This document shows positions 34,605 to 44,840 of a stretch of 64,000 nucleotides of DNA, in pieces; positions within the stretch are counted from its first letter, which is position 1, and each line of letters opens with the position of its first letter. This DNA is from Alentia gelatinosa (Eukaryota > Annelida > Polychaeta > Phyllodocida > Polynoidae), in NCBI GenBank assembly GCA_950022655.1, contig OX465579.1, positions 136,409,118-136,473,117 of the forward strand, given 5' to 3'. The position numbers and the translations under genes were made by a program. The notes below the pieces were generated by a model that was not told the origin of the DNA, did no database searches, and saw only the letters and a list, made by a program, of their open reading frames with translations.

Positions 34605-34998
34605 GATGAGTTTTAATCTGGGCTCCCGTATGCGACGAGTGGAGTTTGGCGTAGTGATATCACGAGGCGGAGCCAAGTGATATCCGGAGCCAAAACTCCA
34701 GGAGTGGCATACAGGAGCCCAGATTAAAACGAATAAGGTTTTGATTTTATCCTACCCCCTGTGAACGATATTTTTATGTGCGGATAATAACAAAAAACAC
34801 GAAAAAAACTTTCTGAAGTCCTCCATATAGCTCTCCTTGCTGCTCTAAAGGCTCTTGGAACTACTTTCAGCTGCTGATCTCTGATTGGTCCATTTTTTGT
34901 ACGCTCCTAGGAGCGATTTTTTATCCGTATGCGACATACGGGCACATACGGAAAGTCAATGTTAAGCCTATGGGATTTTATATTAGGGGTAGGATAAT
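34605..34998. mobile_element. Foldback element with two nested inverted repeats
   Basis: The first palindrome spans 34610-34730. The left arm starts GTTTTAATCTGGGCTCC and the right arm ends GGAGCCCAGATTAAAAC, with further pairing through CCAAACTCC and GTGATATC, giving about 53-nt arms and a 14-nt loop. A second pair, TATCCTACCCC at 34748-34758 and GGGGTAGGATA at 34986-34996, encloses a perfect CCGTATG-CGA-CATACGG hairpin at 34925-34941. No coding capacity. Structure fits a foldback or MITE-type element; the family is not identified. Confidence 0.65.
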
Positions 34999-36380
34999 AA
35001 CTTCTAACACCTCTAACACATTGTCCGCCAACCTCGAGGGCGATTTGATGGTCCTCAATTATGGATGGGCTATAGACGATTAACAAAGTATTATCAGCTA
35101 CATCTAAAAACACCTTCAGGTAGACAAGATTTTATATCCCATAAGCGAGGATAAGGGGACTGTCAATGGCCATCATTCATTGTACCTAAAAAGGGTGGGT
35201 TAATGAATGGTCTGAGTCATTTATATTAGTCATTTATTCATCAGATAGAGATCAACGTGTATGGAGTGACCAATATATCATGTCTCTTCAATGACATTGA
35301 AATAATAAATTCTACTTTGCATTTTAGAGTAAAATGCCATAGTGGGTGATGGTATCGGCCTGCACAACCAAGCGCACACAAAATTTGTCTTTTCTTGTTG
35401 TATTTTTGGTAAATTTTCAGAAGCATATTCACTCACCTTGTTAGGCGATATAGTGAACTTTTCTCCCCTGAGTATTATCAGTTTTATCTTAATTAGAATC
35501 TACAGAATATTTACAACGTGCTTATGAACACCTCTAGCTCGGCCAGATTTAAAGAAAAAAAGGCGTTAACATATATAGATGACTTTGGTAATATTTCTTA
35601 TTGTACATTCCCATTAGTTTGTCTCTCACATACGACTCTTACGTCTCAACGTCCTGCTAGAATATGTGACCGGTTTGGGTTCACAGCTTTTTAGTATCTT
35701 TTCAAACCGTCTCACTACACAGGTTTCCAGGCAAATATATTTTATTGTCGTTACCCATGAAAGTAGATCTGTCAGGTCTAAGTGATTGCTGGATATGTGT
35801 TCCATTGAGAAAAGAACTTATGATACATCCTTTTATCCAAGCATGGTACCAACTCAACATCGTGGTTGAGGGTGTTATGGCCGACCTATTCTTATCGGGA
35901 ATAGCGTAGGCCCCTTTCTGTTAGTAGAGGCACGACTCTTTTTATAGATACTGCCAGGGCAGGGTGAATCTGAGCCAGGAACCACGTCCTTAGAGGGAAA
36001 GAAACGAATGAATTCCGAACATTAAAAATGTTACCTTTCTGTGCTGTAGTGTTCTGTGACAATACATGATGAATTGCCTGAACGTAAACTAAATGTACTG
36101 CATAGAGTAAGCATACTTCACACTCACAAACTAAAGGAAGCTGTGACTTTAGCAGGTTATGAGACATCTCACTCAGGGTTCCGTCAAACATGGCTACTTC
36201 CAGTCATAGCTATTACAATTGCCTTTCGCGTTATGTACATAAATAACTATCGTAAACATCTGCCTGATGCACGATAAAAAAGGGTAGAATTCAAGCTCTC
36301 CGCGTGTCTATCAGATAAAACCAGTCTTGAAAGGCTGTGGACGGTTTCAATTGTAGAACAATGAATGACTCAAAACGGTT
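34999..36380. other. AT-rich non-coding stretch
   Basis: Nothing recognised. Several 60-100 codon frames occur without protein features. Confidence 0.55.
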
Positions 36381-36600
36381 TTTGCCATAGCTGGAGCCCT
36401 TCCGCCCGCTGTCATGGTGATGCCCTGGCTTGTGACAGTTGCCATCCGTCTTGGTGTGACAGCGAGTAGAAGGTGCCAGTGACAGCAGGCAGCACACCTC
36501 TATCTGTGACGCCTCCGACCTCAGAGATGTCAACTCATACGCCACATGCCACCCCACATTTTTTCCCCTGTGTTCATGTTTTTCATATTGCGGTTTGTTG
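36381..36600. other. TGTGACAG-rich patch
   Basis: TGTCA/TGACA words recur at about 36408, 36433, 36457, 36478 and 36506 in GC-richer DNA. This may be a homotypic cluster of TALE-type half sites. The 121-codon minus frame over it has no recognisable domain. Confidence 0.3.
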
Positions 36601-37539
36601 GTCAGGGTAAAATTTTTATCATTGAGACCAACGAGTTGTTGAGACCCAAGATGCATACGTTAGGATATTAGCACCGAAGGTAGAGACAATAAACATCCTG
36701 ATCGCCCTTTAAATGGGACTATAGCTTCGTTTAGATAACACACCTCTCACAACACGCCCAACCTGGGCGTTTTAAATAGGAGTAGCTGTATGACAAGCAC
36801 TGCCATTAACCGTCATTTAATTCTGAAAAGCGACACTAAAACAGTCTGGCATGGGTATTGTGCCCAACCCTAGGCGGAACGGGGTAAAGATTGATGGTTA
36901 TAGATATGGGATGCGACTGATTAAAAGATAGGCAGGCTTGTGGTAGGGGGTGGTGTGGGGTGACGGGTGATGGAGAGTTGGGCGGGTTCGGGGATGAAGT
37001 ACCCCCTTCTGAATATGACCCCCTACCCCTTCAAATTTGGCCCCTCTGTGTCCTCCCCCTATACATCTCCCGGCAACAGAATTCTAATGAATATGGGGGC
37101 TGTAGCCGAGATGGGTGCCTCTCCGACAGTGTGGTTTTCTGGATTAAACTTTTGCCAGATAGAGATCTTTGAGGGAAAGAAAAAGATACAATATTGCTTT
37201 TGAGGTTTTCGAGTGGAACCCGGATGATTGCCCCCAGTTTTAAAACAACTACATATACAAATGTAACTAAGGTTTTGTTCAAGTTTGAATGACAGAATAT
37301 ATATAAAGACAGCTTGAGTGACATCGTATTTATATGTGGAAATATATGAATAACATAATTTGGAATTAGTCTTTATGATAGGGGTGTGAATACAATTGTG
37401 CTTATCTGGCGAAGTATATGGAAATAAATAATTGGGAACCATTGTAGATAACACAATCCGGATTTTTTTTTACAAACACAGGCAAACACGACTTGGAATG
37501 GGTCATATATCATTACGCCCAGTGCGATATGAAGGTGCT
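36601..37539. other. Non-coding stretch
   Basis: Nothing recognised; several overlapping frames of 70-131 codons on both strands lack signatures. Confidence 0.5.
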
Positions 37540-37940
37540 GTAGGAGGGGTAACCCTCCCCCTCTCCCCTTTTTGAGTTCATCTATAAGTGGCCTTTTCAA
37601 TGGTTCTGAATACAGATGCCGGTTACGAGATTATAGACATTACCCACACATTGTCCCCCTCCTCCACCCCGTGACCCCCTACAAGATGGACGGGCGGAAC
37701 AGGGCGGGGTCCACAGGGGGCCCGACGTGCCCCCTAAATTTCTCAGATGAAATATTAAGAGGCTTAGAAATCAGGGGGGTTTCTGAACGCATCCTTTACC
37801 AGCTGGCAGCCCCGCCCCTCCTTCTGTCATGTGATCACACTTCAGATAGAGGCTCCCCTGGTGGTGAGTGGAGGAAGCAGGGCCCCGGGGGCAGGAGGGG
37901 GAGGGGTCAGTGGGCTAGCGGGTCTTAATCCCGGATCAGC
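37540..37940. promoter_or_regulatory. GC-richer patch
   Basis: C-rich then G-rich, with CGGGCGGAACAGGGCGGGG and GGGCCCGACG near 37690-37730 and a G-rich end. The frame at 37572-37928 (118 codons) crosses it without any domain. Possible regulatory patch. Confidence 0.3.
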
Positions 37941-38500
37941 ATATCTAGGGGATAAGCATCATCCACAGCTGTGAATGACCAGGGTGAATTCTAAGTGAAT
38001 TGTAAAAAATAATCTATAATACTCGAACGAACCAGGCAAATATTTGACTAAAATCATTGCCTGAAAATCAGATCGACTGTATCTAGAACATCAGAATAAA
38101 CGTAAACTGATGATATGGGATGACTCTGTACCTCTATTCTTTACTTTTCTGCGTATGTACATCAACAGCACACTAATGCCGTAGATTCCCAGTTACGAGG
38201 AACTCCATTTACGGGGCGAGGGGTAGGTATCCTGCCTTTCAGTCAGATTTGCTTTTGAAATAGAACCATCTTATTGTGTTTAGAATACCAAATCAGGTGT
38301 GGCATCGCTCATTTCCAACGACCATGGGTCAACCATGGAAGTGGCACAACATGATTCTACTCTGTTGTGTTCAGAACTGGGAGAAGCTATTTTTATAGTA
38401 GCAATTCGGTAGTAGCAATTCGAATATGGAGGAATCAGACCTGATCGTACATACTTTATTTAGATCATCGCCATATGGCTAAAACCGTAGAAAACCGTAG
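37941..38500. other. AT-rich stretch with small tandem duplications
   Basis: TAGTAGCAATTCG is repeated 14 bp apart at about 38396 and 38410. AAAACCGTAGA is duplicated at about 38482. Nothing else. Confidence 0.55.
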
Positions 38501-38780
38501 AACTGCACTCTACACGTTTCCATCCTCACGCCCCCTACTACACTACAGATCTAACACAGTCCTTCGTGCCCTGACCTTGTTCCCATAGTGCACCTCGTTT
38601 TACCCAAATAATGTGACCTCCTCTCAGCCCCGGATTGCCAATTATGGTGATCCGGTAATCCGTGTATCATCCAGGTATAATCCTGGAAAATCCTAGATTA
38701 ATCCTGCGGGGCTAATTCATGGGGTGCGGTTAACCCCCTCAGCCCGGTTTCTCATTACAAGGCCACCCCCTCTCATTTGA

Positions 38781-38793
38781 CAGCGCCCCCTTA
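38781..38793 (-). promoter_or_regulatory. CTCF-like motif, first of a tandem pair
   Basis: The minus strand reads TAAGGGGGCGCTG. Confidence 0.45.
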
Positions 38794-38800
38794 CCGGCCA

Positions 38801-38815
38801 AGAGCGCCCTCTACG
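38801..38815 (-). promoter_or_regulatory. CTCF-like motif, second of a tandem pair
   Basis: The minus strand reads CGTAGAGGGCGCTCT, 20 bp from the first and in the same orientation. Confidence 0.4.
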
Positions 38816-38820
38816 GGTTT

Positions 38821-39110
38821 GACTTGTAGATAATGTTTTGTGTGTATGTGTATTCTTTTCAAATTGCTTTTAATTCTTTTCCAACGTACATTTTGTACCT
38901 GCTTTAACTTTAAGCTTATCATATTTATCGTTTGTAATATGCAAGATGCATTTTATATTTCAATTCAAAATATAAGTTCAAATGGTATGTACGATATTCG
39001 AGGTTGTATCAAAATAGTATCCAGGAAACTGATGAGGGTGGTTAGGTGTGGCAATTAGTCCATGAGTTTGATCGCAAAGTGACTTCACGAAGCCGATGAA
39101 ATTGCGTACT
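38821..39110. other. AT-rich stretch
   Basis: Nothing recognised. Confidence 0.6.
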
Positions 39111-39119
39111 AATCAACAA

Positions 39120-39280
39120 ATAGTATATTGTCTACTCCTAACAATCCAGATATGTTTAAGATTGTACCTCACTCCAGAGTTCTAATAAAGAATGTAATTT
39201 AGATATATAACAAAATAGATGTCATCGTACCCCACTCAAAAGTTCTTTTGATAATGTGTCAGATTTAACACAGTTATAGA
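39120..39280 (+). repeat. Diverged two-copy tandem repeat, about 70 bp
   Basis: Both copies contain GTACCYCACTC, AGAGTTCT or AAAGTTCT, then ATAAAG/ATAATG-TGT and an AT tail ending near GATTTA. Moderate similarity by eye. Confidence 0.45.
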
Positions 39281-41189
39281 CCATGAAGTTAGGTTTCACA
39301 ATTGGCAAAAGCTCACTATCCACGTTTGATGGGCAGAATAAATGAGAACAGGCCATCTATTTACATTCTAGGTACATAAGAATTCCATATGCATATAGAG
39401 CTCATAAGCAGGTGGCCGAGAGCAAGGCATGCCTATAGCCATATACCTGTGGTTTCTCAAATTGCACGTGCAGGGTTTGCCATGCAAATAAGAAGATGGA
39501 TAGTTAATTTCGTTTCACGTCGTTCTTACAAACAGATTACTCTGCTATTAGGACGGAATCGATGAGATGGTATTACTATGTTCAGTAACGTTAATCTAAA
39601 ACATTTTGAATCATCAATCTTCCCATAGATGACTTCTGATCTGTCCAAATACCCTCTCTATATAGCCATCCAGTGAGCCGTCCTGTACAGAATATCCTAG
39701 ATATATATAACTGTCTCCGATTGCCTGCTTTCTTTTTCTCCCTTTATTTTCTCACATTCCCAGCCCGCCTGTACATGTTTCCAGTTGCCTGTCGGGGCTC
39801 ACCTGCCGAGCCTGGTTGTTTATCTAGGCCGACTAACATATGTTTGCCTCACACAACCGCCCGACCGACCTCTGCTTAAACACAAATTAGCTCGACATGT
39901 CTCCGGCTGGCAGCTTTTCAGGCGCGTGATTCAAGGCGCCATAACTTAGCGACGGCAGCTGGCAGTCCTAAGCCCACCTCCTCCTACTCTTCTCCCCTAC
40001 CTCCTGCACCTCCACATGTCCTTAGGAGTACGGGCGAGTGGCTTCATAAAGACTGAGCAGGTATGAGCACCTCAGTTATTCACCATAGGGAAACGACGTG
40101 AGCAGCTGAGTGGTATGTTGCATTCTAACCAACTGACGCATAAAGCAGTGTCTTATTTCAAAAGATCTTTTTGAAGAAGAAGCAAAATATGAATGTTGGA
40201 TATTAGATTGGAACATGATTAAATATTCTTGGAAAGCGGCATAAGTCTTGCTTTTATTTGTTCTCTTATCTTGTTTTCTTGCTTGTATTGTTTTGTGAGA
40301 TCTCTACAAACAGTTGGGCTCTATATATCTTTTGCCAGATACGTATCACAATTCTGTTCTAGCTGCTTTATACCTTACAAATACATGAAAGACATCATAT
40401 TATTGGTCACTGCATTTATAATATGTAAATGTTCAAAGAAGTAGGATGACAAATGTGGATATATAGGCAAATAAGAGAGATAGTGAGAGAGAGAGTAGGC
40501 TAGCCAAATTCACAGACAGGACAGGAGAGCCCGAAACAGCATCATCATATTTACTTAAATGTTCATATAATATTTCATGGATTATATTTTATATAATTAG
40601 ATCTGAGGTTTGCAGAGGTAAAAGATAAAGGTAAATCTATATTTTGATATAGTCGATGAAGAAGATTGAGGGAGAAGAACAATGAAAGGATCGAGAGTGG
40701 ACTGGGGTTGCTATCTGCTTTCGGGTTCATGCAGTCCACCCAAACATATGTGTACATAAGAACATGTGTGTATGAATATAACAAGTTATGTGGCGAAGCC
40801 TCATCATATACACAAAGTACAAAGATTTGTAATAACATGTATGCATGTATATTGCGGTTCACAAAGGAGGCCTGATGCAAAGTTACTTTTTTATGCACTG
40901 CTCACGTTCCATACATTGTAAAATGTCTTGTAGACACTTTAATTTTCAGTGAATGCATCTGACAAAGTAACTGTGTTGAACGATGTTTTAAATGTGCCTT
41001 GGTCTATGTCCATTAGCTCACTATTAAAACAATATGAAGTACTGAAGAAAAGTATTAAACGCTTCCCGTTGCTCATTCAATTTATTTTTATATACTACTT
41101 ACACCAAGAACAATCTAGCCTACTGCGAGATGACTTCGGGTTGTTGAGCTCAGGATGGCAGGCTAAGGGGTGAGTTGACTATGTTAGGT
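39281..41189. other. AT-rich non-coding stretch with a GC patch near 39890-39970
   Basis: GGCTGGCAGCTTTTCAGGCG near 39907 echoes the CTGACAGCTTT word. Short GAGA tracts lie near 40476-40496. No gene or RNA was seen. Confidence 0.5.
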
Positions 41190-41460
41190 CAAATAGGTAG
41201 AGGATGGTAATATTGCCTGAGGAGAGAATATGTGTGATAGAAGGTCGCAGGCTGGGAGAAAAGAATATAGGCAGGGTACAAAAGGCTGCAGGTCCAGAGA
41301 AGGCATCATAATGCTGAGATGGCAGAGTAGCAGGCAGAGAAAAGGGAAGAATATAAACAGGGCCTATATACGACTGCAAGCTTAAAAAGGGAAGAGCACA
41401 AACAGGATATGAGGCGGCAAGCAGAGCAATGCGAGCAAAAGGCGGTGGCACCAGGCGTGC
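41190..41460. repeat. Decayed purine-rich repeat, unit about 60-70 bp
   Basis: GAGAAAAG-GAATATA, CAGGG and GCTGCAGG/ACTGCAAGC recur three to four times with changes. It drives the Leu/Ser-rich minus frames. Confidence 0.5.
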
Positions 41461-41529
41461 TGGGAGGACAGGGATGAGAGGGATGGGGGTTTGGGGTGCT
41501 GTCTATTGTTGTTATTGATCCTCTCCAGG

Positions 41530-42110
41530 GCCTACAGGTGAGGACGGGGCCCCGCGCCGCCTGACAGCCGCCCAGATGGATCGCCGCCGCCCACAATAAA
41601 AGCGCACCGCCGCCCGTAATGGAAAAGTGACAATTCTGTGTCATTAGACGATGAAATATGATAATGCGGCGAGCGGGTCAGCGCCGTAATGTTGGCCAGG
41701 CGCGCGCTGCTAATCCATTACCCCGCCGTTGTCCGCCGCCCCATTGTCCGCCGCCCGCCGCCAACACACACCCCGCCTCCGTCACCGCCGCCGCCTCCAC
41801 CGCCAGTCGTCGTCGCCTCCCGTCATCGTCGACGTCCCGGAACCGGAACGCCGCACGGTCTCGAGGGGGCACGACCTCCCGCGTTGTCGGCCGGACGCCG
41901 GGCGTCCCCGTGACAACCCACATCCAGCCGCTAGTCCCCCTGTACGGCTGGGTGGTTGTGTGGACGTCCCTCACCGTCAGAGATCGACCGGGGGTGTAGA
42001 GGGAGGGGTGCGTGCGGTGGGGTCTGCGGGTCGGCGGCTGGGGTTCTTTTATCGGCCCCTGACTGCGCTCATTAACCGGCAAATGGCGTGTGGCCGCCAT
42101 TCTTCACTGG
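41530..42110. promoter_or_regulatory. Strong CpG island, homeodomain/SOX-dense left half
   Basis: The richest CpG stretch in the window. The left half (41560-41760) interleaves CpG words with ACAATAAA (HOX/CDX-like, 41594), TAATCCATTA (41711-41720), CGTAATG twice, and TTGTCC with CCATTGTCC (SOX-like). The right half is CCG-rich. Overlapping frames up to 207 codons (41729-42352) on both strands are low-stop artefacts: they are Pro/Arg/Ser-rich, mutually overlapping and domain-free. It is either an unmethylated developmental enhancer or an unannotated promoter/untranslated exon; sequence alone cannot separate these. Confidence 0.5.
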
Positions 42111-42388
42111 CCAGTCAGACAACCAGCAACCACTATGCAGAATGTGGGCACGCCGGGAGTGGTAGACCGCAGCTAGTAGGCATGTCAGCATGGCAGACTA
42201 GACGGCCATACAGGTGTCACAGGGACAGTGTATGCCACAATGTCCTACGTGTGGCGCATCACGTATACTTACCAACAGAATATATGAATGTATTACCAAC
42301 CAAATATATTTTGGCAGAAATGATGTATACTATTCAGTTTGCATATCTATAACGGCATATCCATAGTCAATATACACACGTATGCATA
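42111..42388. other. Non-coding stretch
   Basis: GC content falls off. Nothing recognised. Confidence 0.55.
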
Positions 42389-42852
42389 CAGAGTAAACTC
42401 TCACCTAACGACCACCTAGCTAATGCGACCACGGACATTTAGGGTTAGGCCTAAACTTTCCTTCCCTCTTGTACGTCTACAAGATGTTCACTAATGCGAC
42501 TACCTCGCTATTGCGACCATCTCGCTAAACCTCCCCCTCCTCCACCGTTCGAGATCCAAATGTCAAATCTTCTCTCATTATTGAGTCCAGCTGATTGTCT
42601 GCAGTGCCCAGGTACTTTTTTGAATTTATCATTTTGTGAATTGTATTGATAAATGACAGAAACAGACATCATATCTTAAATATGTCGAGAACCACTCAAC
42701 CTGGTATATGCAATTTATAGTGATGAGTGCAACTGCCATTCCTATATATGGCGCTCTGTATTTTAACGTGTACTCTCGGTGATTAGACCCCCTTGGCAAT
42801 GTAACCACTTTGGTACAGCTCCTAAGGTGGTCGTATACGCCGGAGTCCACTG
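42389..42852. mobile_element. Pogo/Tigger-like MITE, 464 bp
   Basis: The left end CAGAGTAAACTCTCACC is followed by TAACGACCACCT. The right end, read in reverse complement, is CAGTGGACTCCG, then TATACGACCACCTTAGG. CAG ends with an inner ACGACCACC are typical of the pogo/Tigger branch of Tc1-mariner elements. Subterminal words TAATGCGACYAC and CTCGCTATTGCGACC are repeated at 42421, 42492 and 42508, also typical. TA precedes the left end, but AA follows the right end, so the target duplication has decayed. No transposase frame: a non-autonomous copy. Confidence 0.65.
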
Positions 42853-42959
42853 AAAATAGCTAGACCAATTGCTTCTATAGATTCATAGGCTGTATTACGA
42901 CTATGATATACCACACAAGAAGCCACAGATAACGGCGCATCCTCTTCCATCCACCACGG
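42853..42959. other. Spacer
   Basis: Short AT-rich spacer between the MITE and the next CpG islet. Confidence 0.5.
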
Positions 42960-43290
42960 AGCGCATACCCCTCTTGTACCCTCCTACCCTGTAGAGGTGG
43001 AGGCGGATGAAGAAGGAGGCAGCGGGGCACAGTGTCCGCAGATTATTTGCCGCCCGCGGGTTGCTGGCATCTTTATGGAGCCCGGGACCAGGGGCTAGCG
43101 GCTCCCGACCTGCCCCCTCGTGGCCCGCGCCGTCAGTCTTTGCCGGGTCGCGCGGGCAAACGCTACTTTTTTGCTGGTAAATGGCTACAGGAGTAGGGAT
43201 CACCCGTAACTGCCATCTATACCACCCTGAGAGGAAGGGTAGGAGTGTGTAGGGACGACAGCAGGGGATGCGTACACGTGAGTGGGCCCC
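42960..43290. promoter_or_regulatory. CpG-enriched islet
   Basis: GCCGCCCGCGGGTTGC and GGCCCGCGCCGTCAG near 43050-43140, then a CGCGCGGGCAAACG word. Bounded by AT-rich DNA on the right. The 169-codon minus frame (42901-43410) spans it without any domain; the low stop density fits composition. Confidence 0.4.
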
Positions 43291-44355
43291 TGCCGCACAC
43301 ATACACACACACGTCACCACCACCAACACCAGTTCTCGTGTGATAGCATTATGGGAACAAAATATTTTTCTTACTCTGATTTTTGTCTCCGAAATGAAAT
43401 GGATTAACAAATCATATCAACACCACCAATCCTCCTTTCATTTTCCCCAATTTTGTAGGATTCATGAGCCACAATTCAATTGACGGCATCAGTCCAGCAA
43501 GCTTTCATCACTTTCCAGCGGAAGGTTTTGCTTCTAGCATCCAAGTGGTCCTTCTCTCACACTGCTTTTGCAACCTTCCACACTGGCCTTATTGCCCACG
43601 TACACCTTATACCCTCCAGGCAACATCTTGTATAGGGTGTCACAGATATGAAAGAAGCAGAATGGTGTTGAAGAAGCACCTAACGCCACGTCCTGGTAGG
43701 ACTGTTCTTTACATTCAATTGGAAATATTGACCAGGGCATATTTGTCTTGGGCACGACACATGCGACAACTGTAACATAACGGCACGACACATACTCCAA
43801 TCTCCTACAGGGGCTGCTACCACGTTTGTTTCTATAATTATTTTCCCCTACTGGTGTTTCCCTTTACATCATCCCGTTCGCCCTATTTTGTGCCATTTTC
43901 TGCCCTGTCTGACTCACCTAGTTGTGCCTCTTCCTACCTTTTTACCCCCACATTACTTCTCTCAGCTTCCCCTCTGATATCCTGGTACAATTTGCCTTGC
44001 TTCCTGAGTAAATAGTTTGATCGGATGGCCTGCTATATATGTTTCCGGGTTTCCTGTGGTATATATCATGTAAACTGCGACCCATAAAGAAATGTGTGAT
44101 ATACATTAAATGAATTGTAGAAATCTATAAAGTATGGGCGTTACACTATAAAGCCAGTAATCGATGGACCATACATCATACTTCCCATATAGGACCACCT
44201 CGTATATTTATTGGCAGCACTTTAAAGCGTTGGAATATACAGACCCTCTATACGTTACTGCATACCGACTGATGTATTTGTAACCACTGGCTCTAAGTCA
44301 CAACTCACGTACTGCTGACCTTAGGCAATTTAGTTGAGATTCCCTCTTGTCCATT
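43291..44355. other. Non-coding stretch
   Basis: The antiparallel 103- and 88-codon frames at 43464-43800 were inspected and show no family signature. Nothing else. Confidence 0.5.
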
Positions 44356-44840
44356 ATTGACTTTTTTCATGAAGTCTATGTGCCGCGCCCTGGGGGGTCT
44401 CCTGTTGTCCATGGGGGGTCCCTCTGACCATAGGTCAGCGCCGTGGTCGACACGAGGTTGGTTCTGTTATCAAGTTGTGATTTTCGGCGTGATTTACATC
44501 GGTGGTAAATCTGGTCCGGTGACAGAGCTGAGGGCCGGCGTCCTGGCCCTGCGTCCCGCCGGGCGTTCCTCCCGGCGTCCCTCGCGCCCCGCCCCCGCTG
44601 ACCCGCGCCACCGTAAACAACACGGGCGGACAAGCCGCGCGCCGCGCCCAGCCGCGCCCAGTGTAAACAGGCCTGTTAGCGCGGCGCGGATTACGCGGAG
44701 CCGGGCTAAGCGAGGCGGGGCAGCAGGGGCTGATGTACGGGGTTTGTTTATAGGGGATGGGGTCAATAGCTCATTGGTAACCTCCTCCTGCCTGCTTACC
44801 CCGCCTGGCCACACACACTCTACCCCTCTCTCTGTCTGCC
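44356..44840. promoter_or_regulatory. Strong CpG island with forkhead-like words
   Basis: Very CpG-rich core at 44520-44720. GTAAACA (forkhead core) is at 44613 and 44663, exactly 50 bp apart, with TGTTTAT at about 44745, and GGATTA at 44688. The 163-codon plus frame and two to three minus frames coincide and lack domains, so they are composition artefacts. An unmethylated enhancer or promoter is plausible. Confidence 0.45.

Larger units (their letters stand above)
38600..38820. promoter_or_regulatory. TAATCC homotypic cluster beside two CTCF-like sites
   Basis: TAATCC, the established K50 (OTX/GSC/bicoid-type) homeodomain site, occurs at 38656, 38678 and 38699. The spacing is 22 and 21 bp, about two helical turns. 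CTCF-like cores on the minus strand follow at 38781-38793 and 38801-38815. CATTTGACAGC adjoins the first. Good enhancer candidate. Confidence 0.5.

Noticed and set aside
33650..34676. Tyr-Ile repeat proteins on both strands
   Set aside because: Direct translations of AT microsatellites.
36291..36656. 121-codon His/Lys-containing minus-strand frame
   Set aside because: No known domain, and the TGTGACAG word repetition explains much of it.
41729..42352. Longest open frame, 207 codons, plus strand
   Set aside because: It lies in a CpG island where stops are rare, overlaps frames in other phases and on the other strand, is low-complexity Pro/Arg/Ser, and shows no domain or splice context.
42901..43410. 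169-codon minus-strand frame
   Set aside because: It crosses a CpG islet and ordinary DNA without a domain, signal peptide or plausible exon boundaries.
44760..44785. tRNA A-box-like AGCTCATTGGTAAC
   Set aside because: No B-box or acceptor stem follows.
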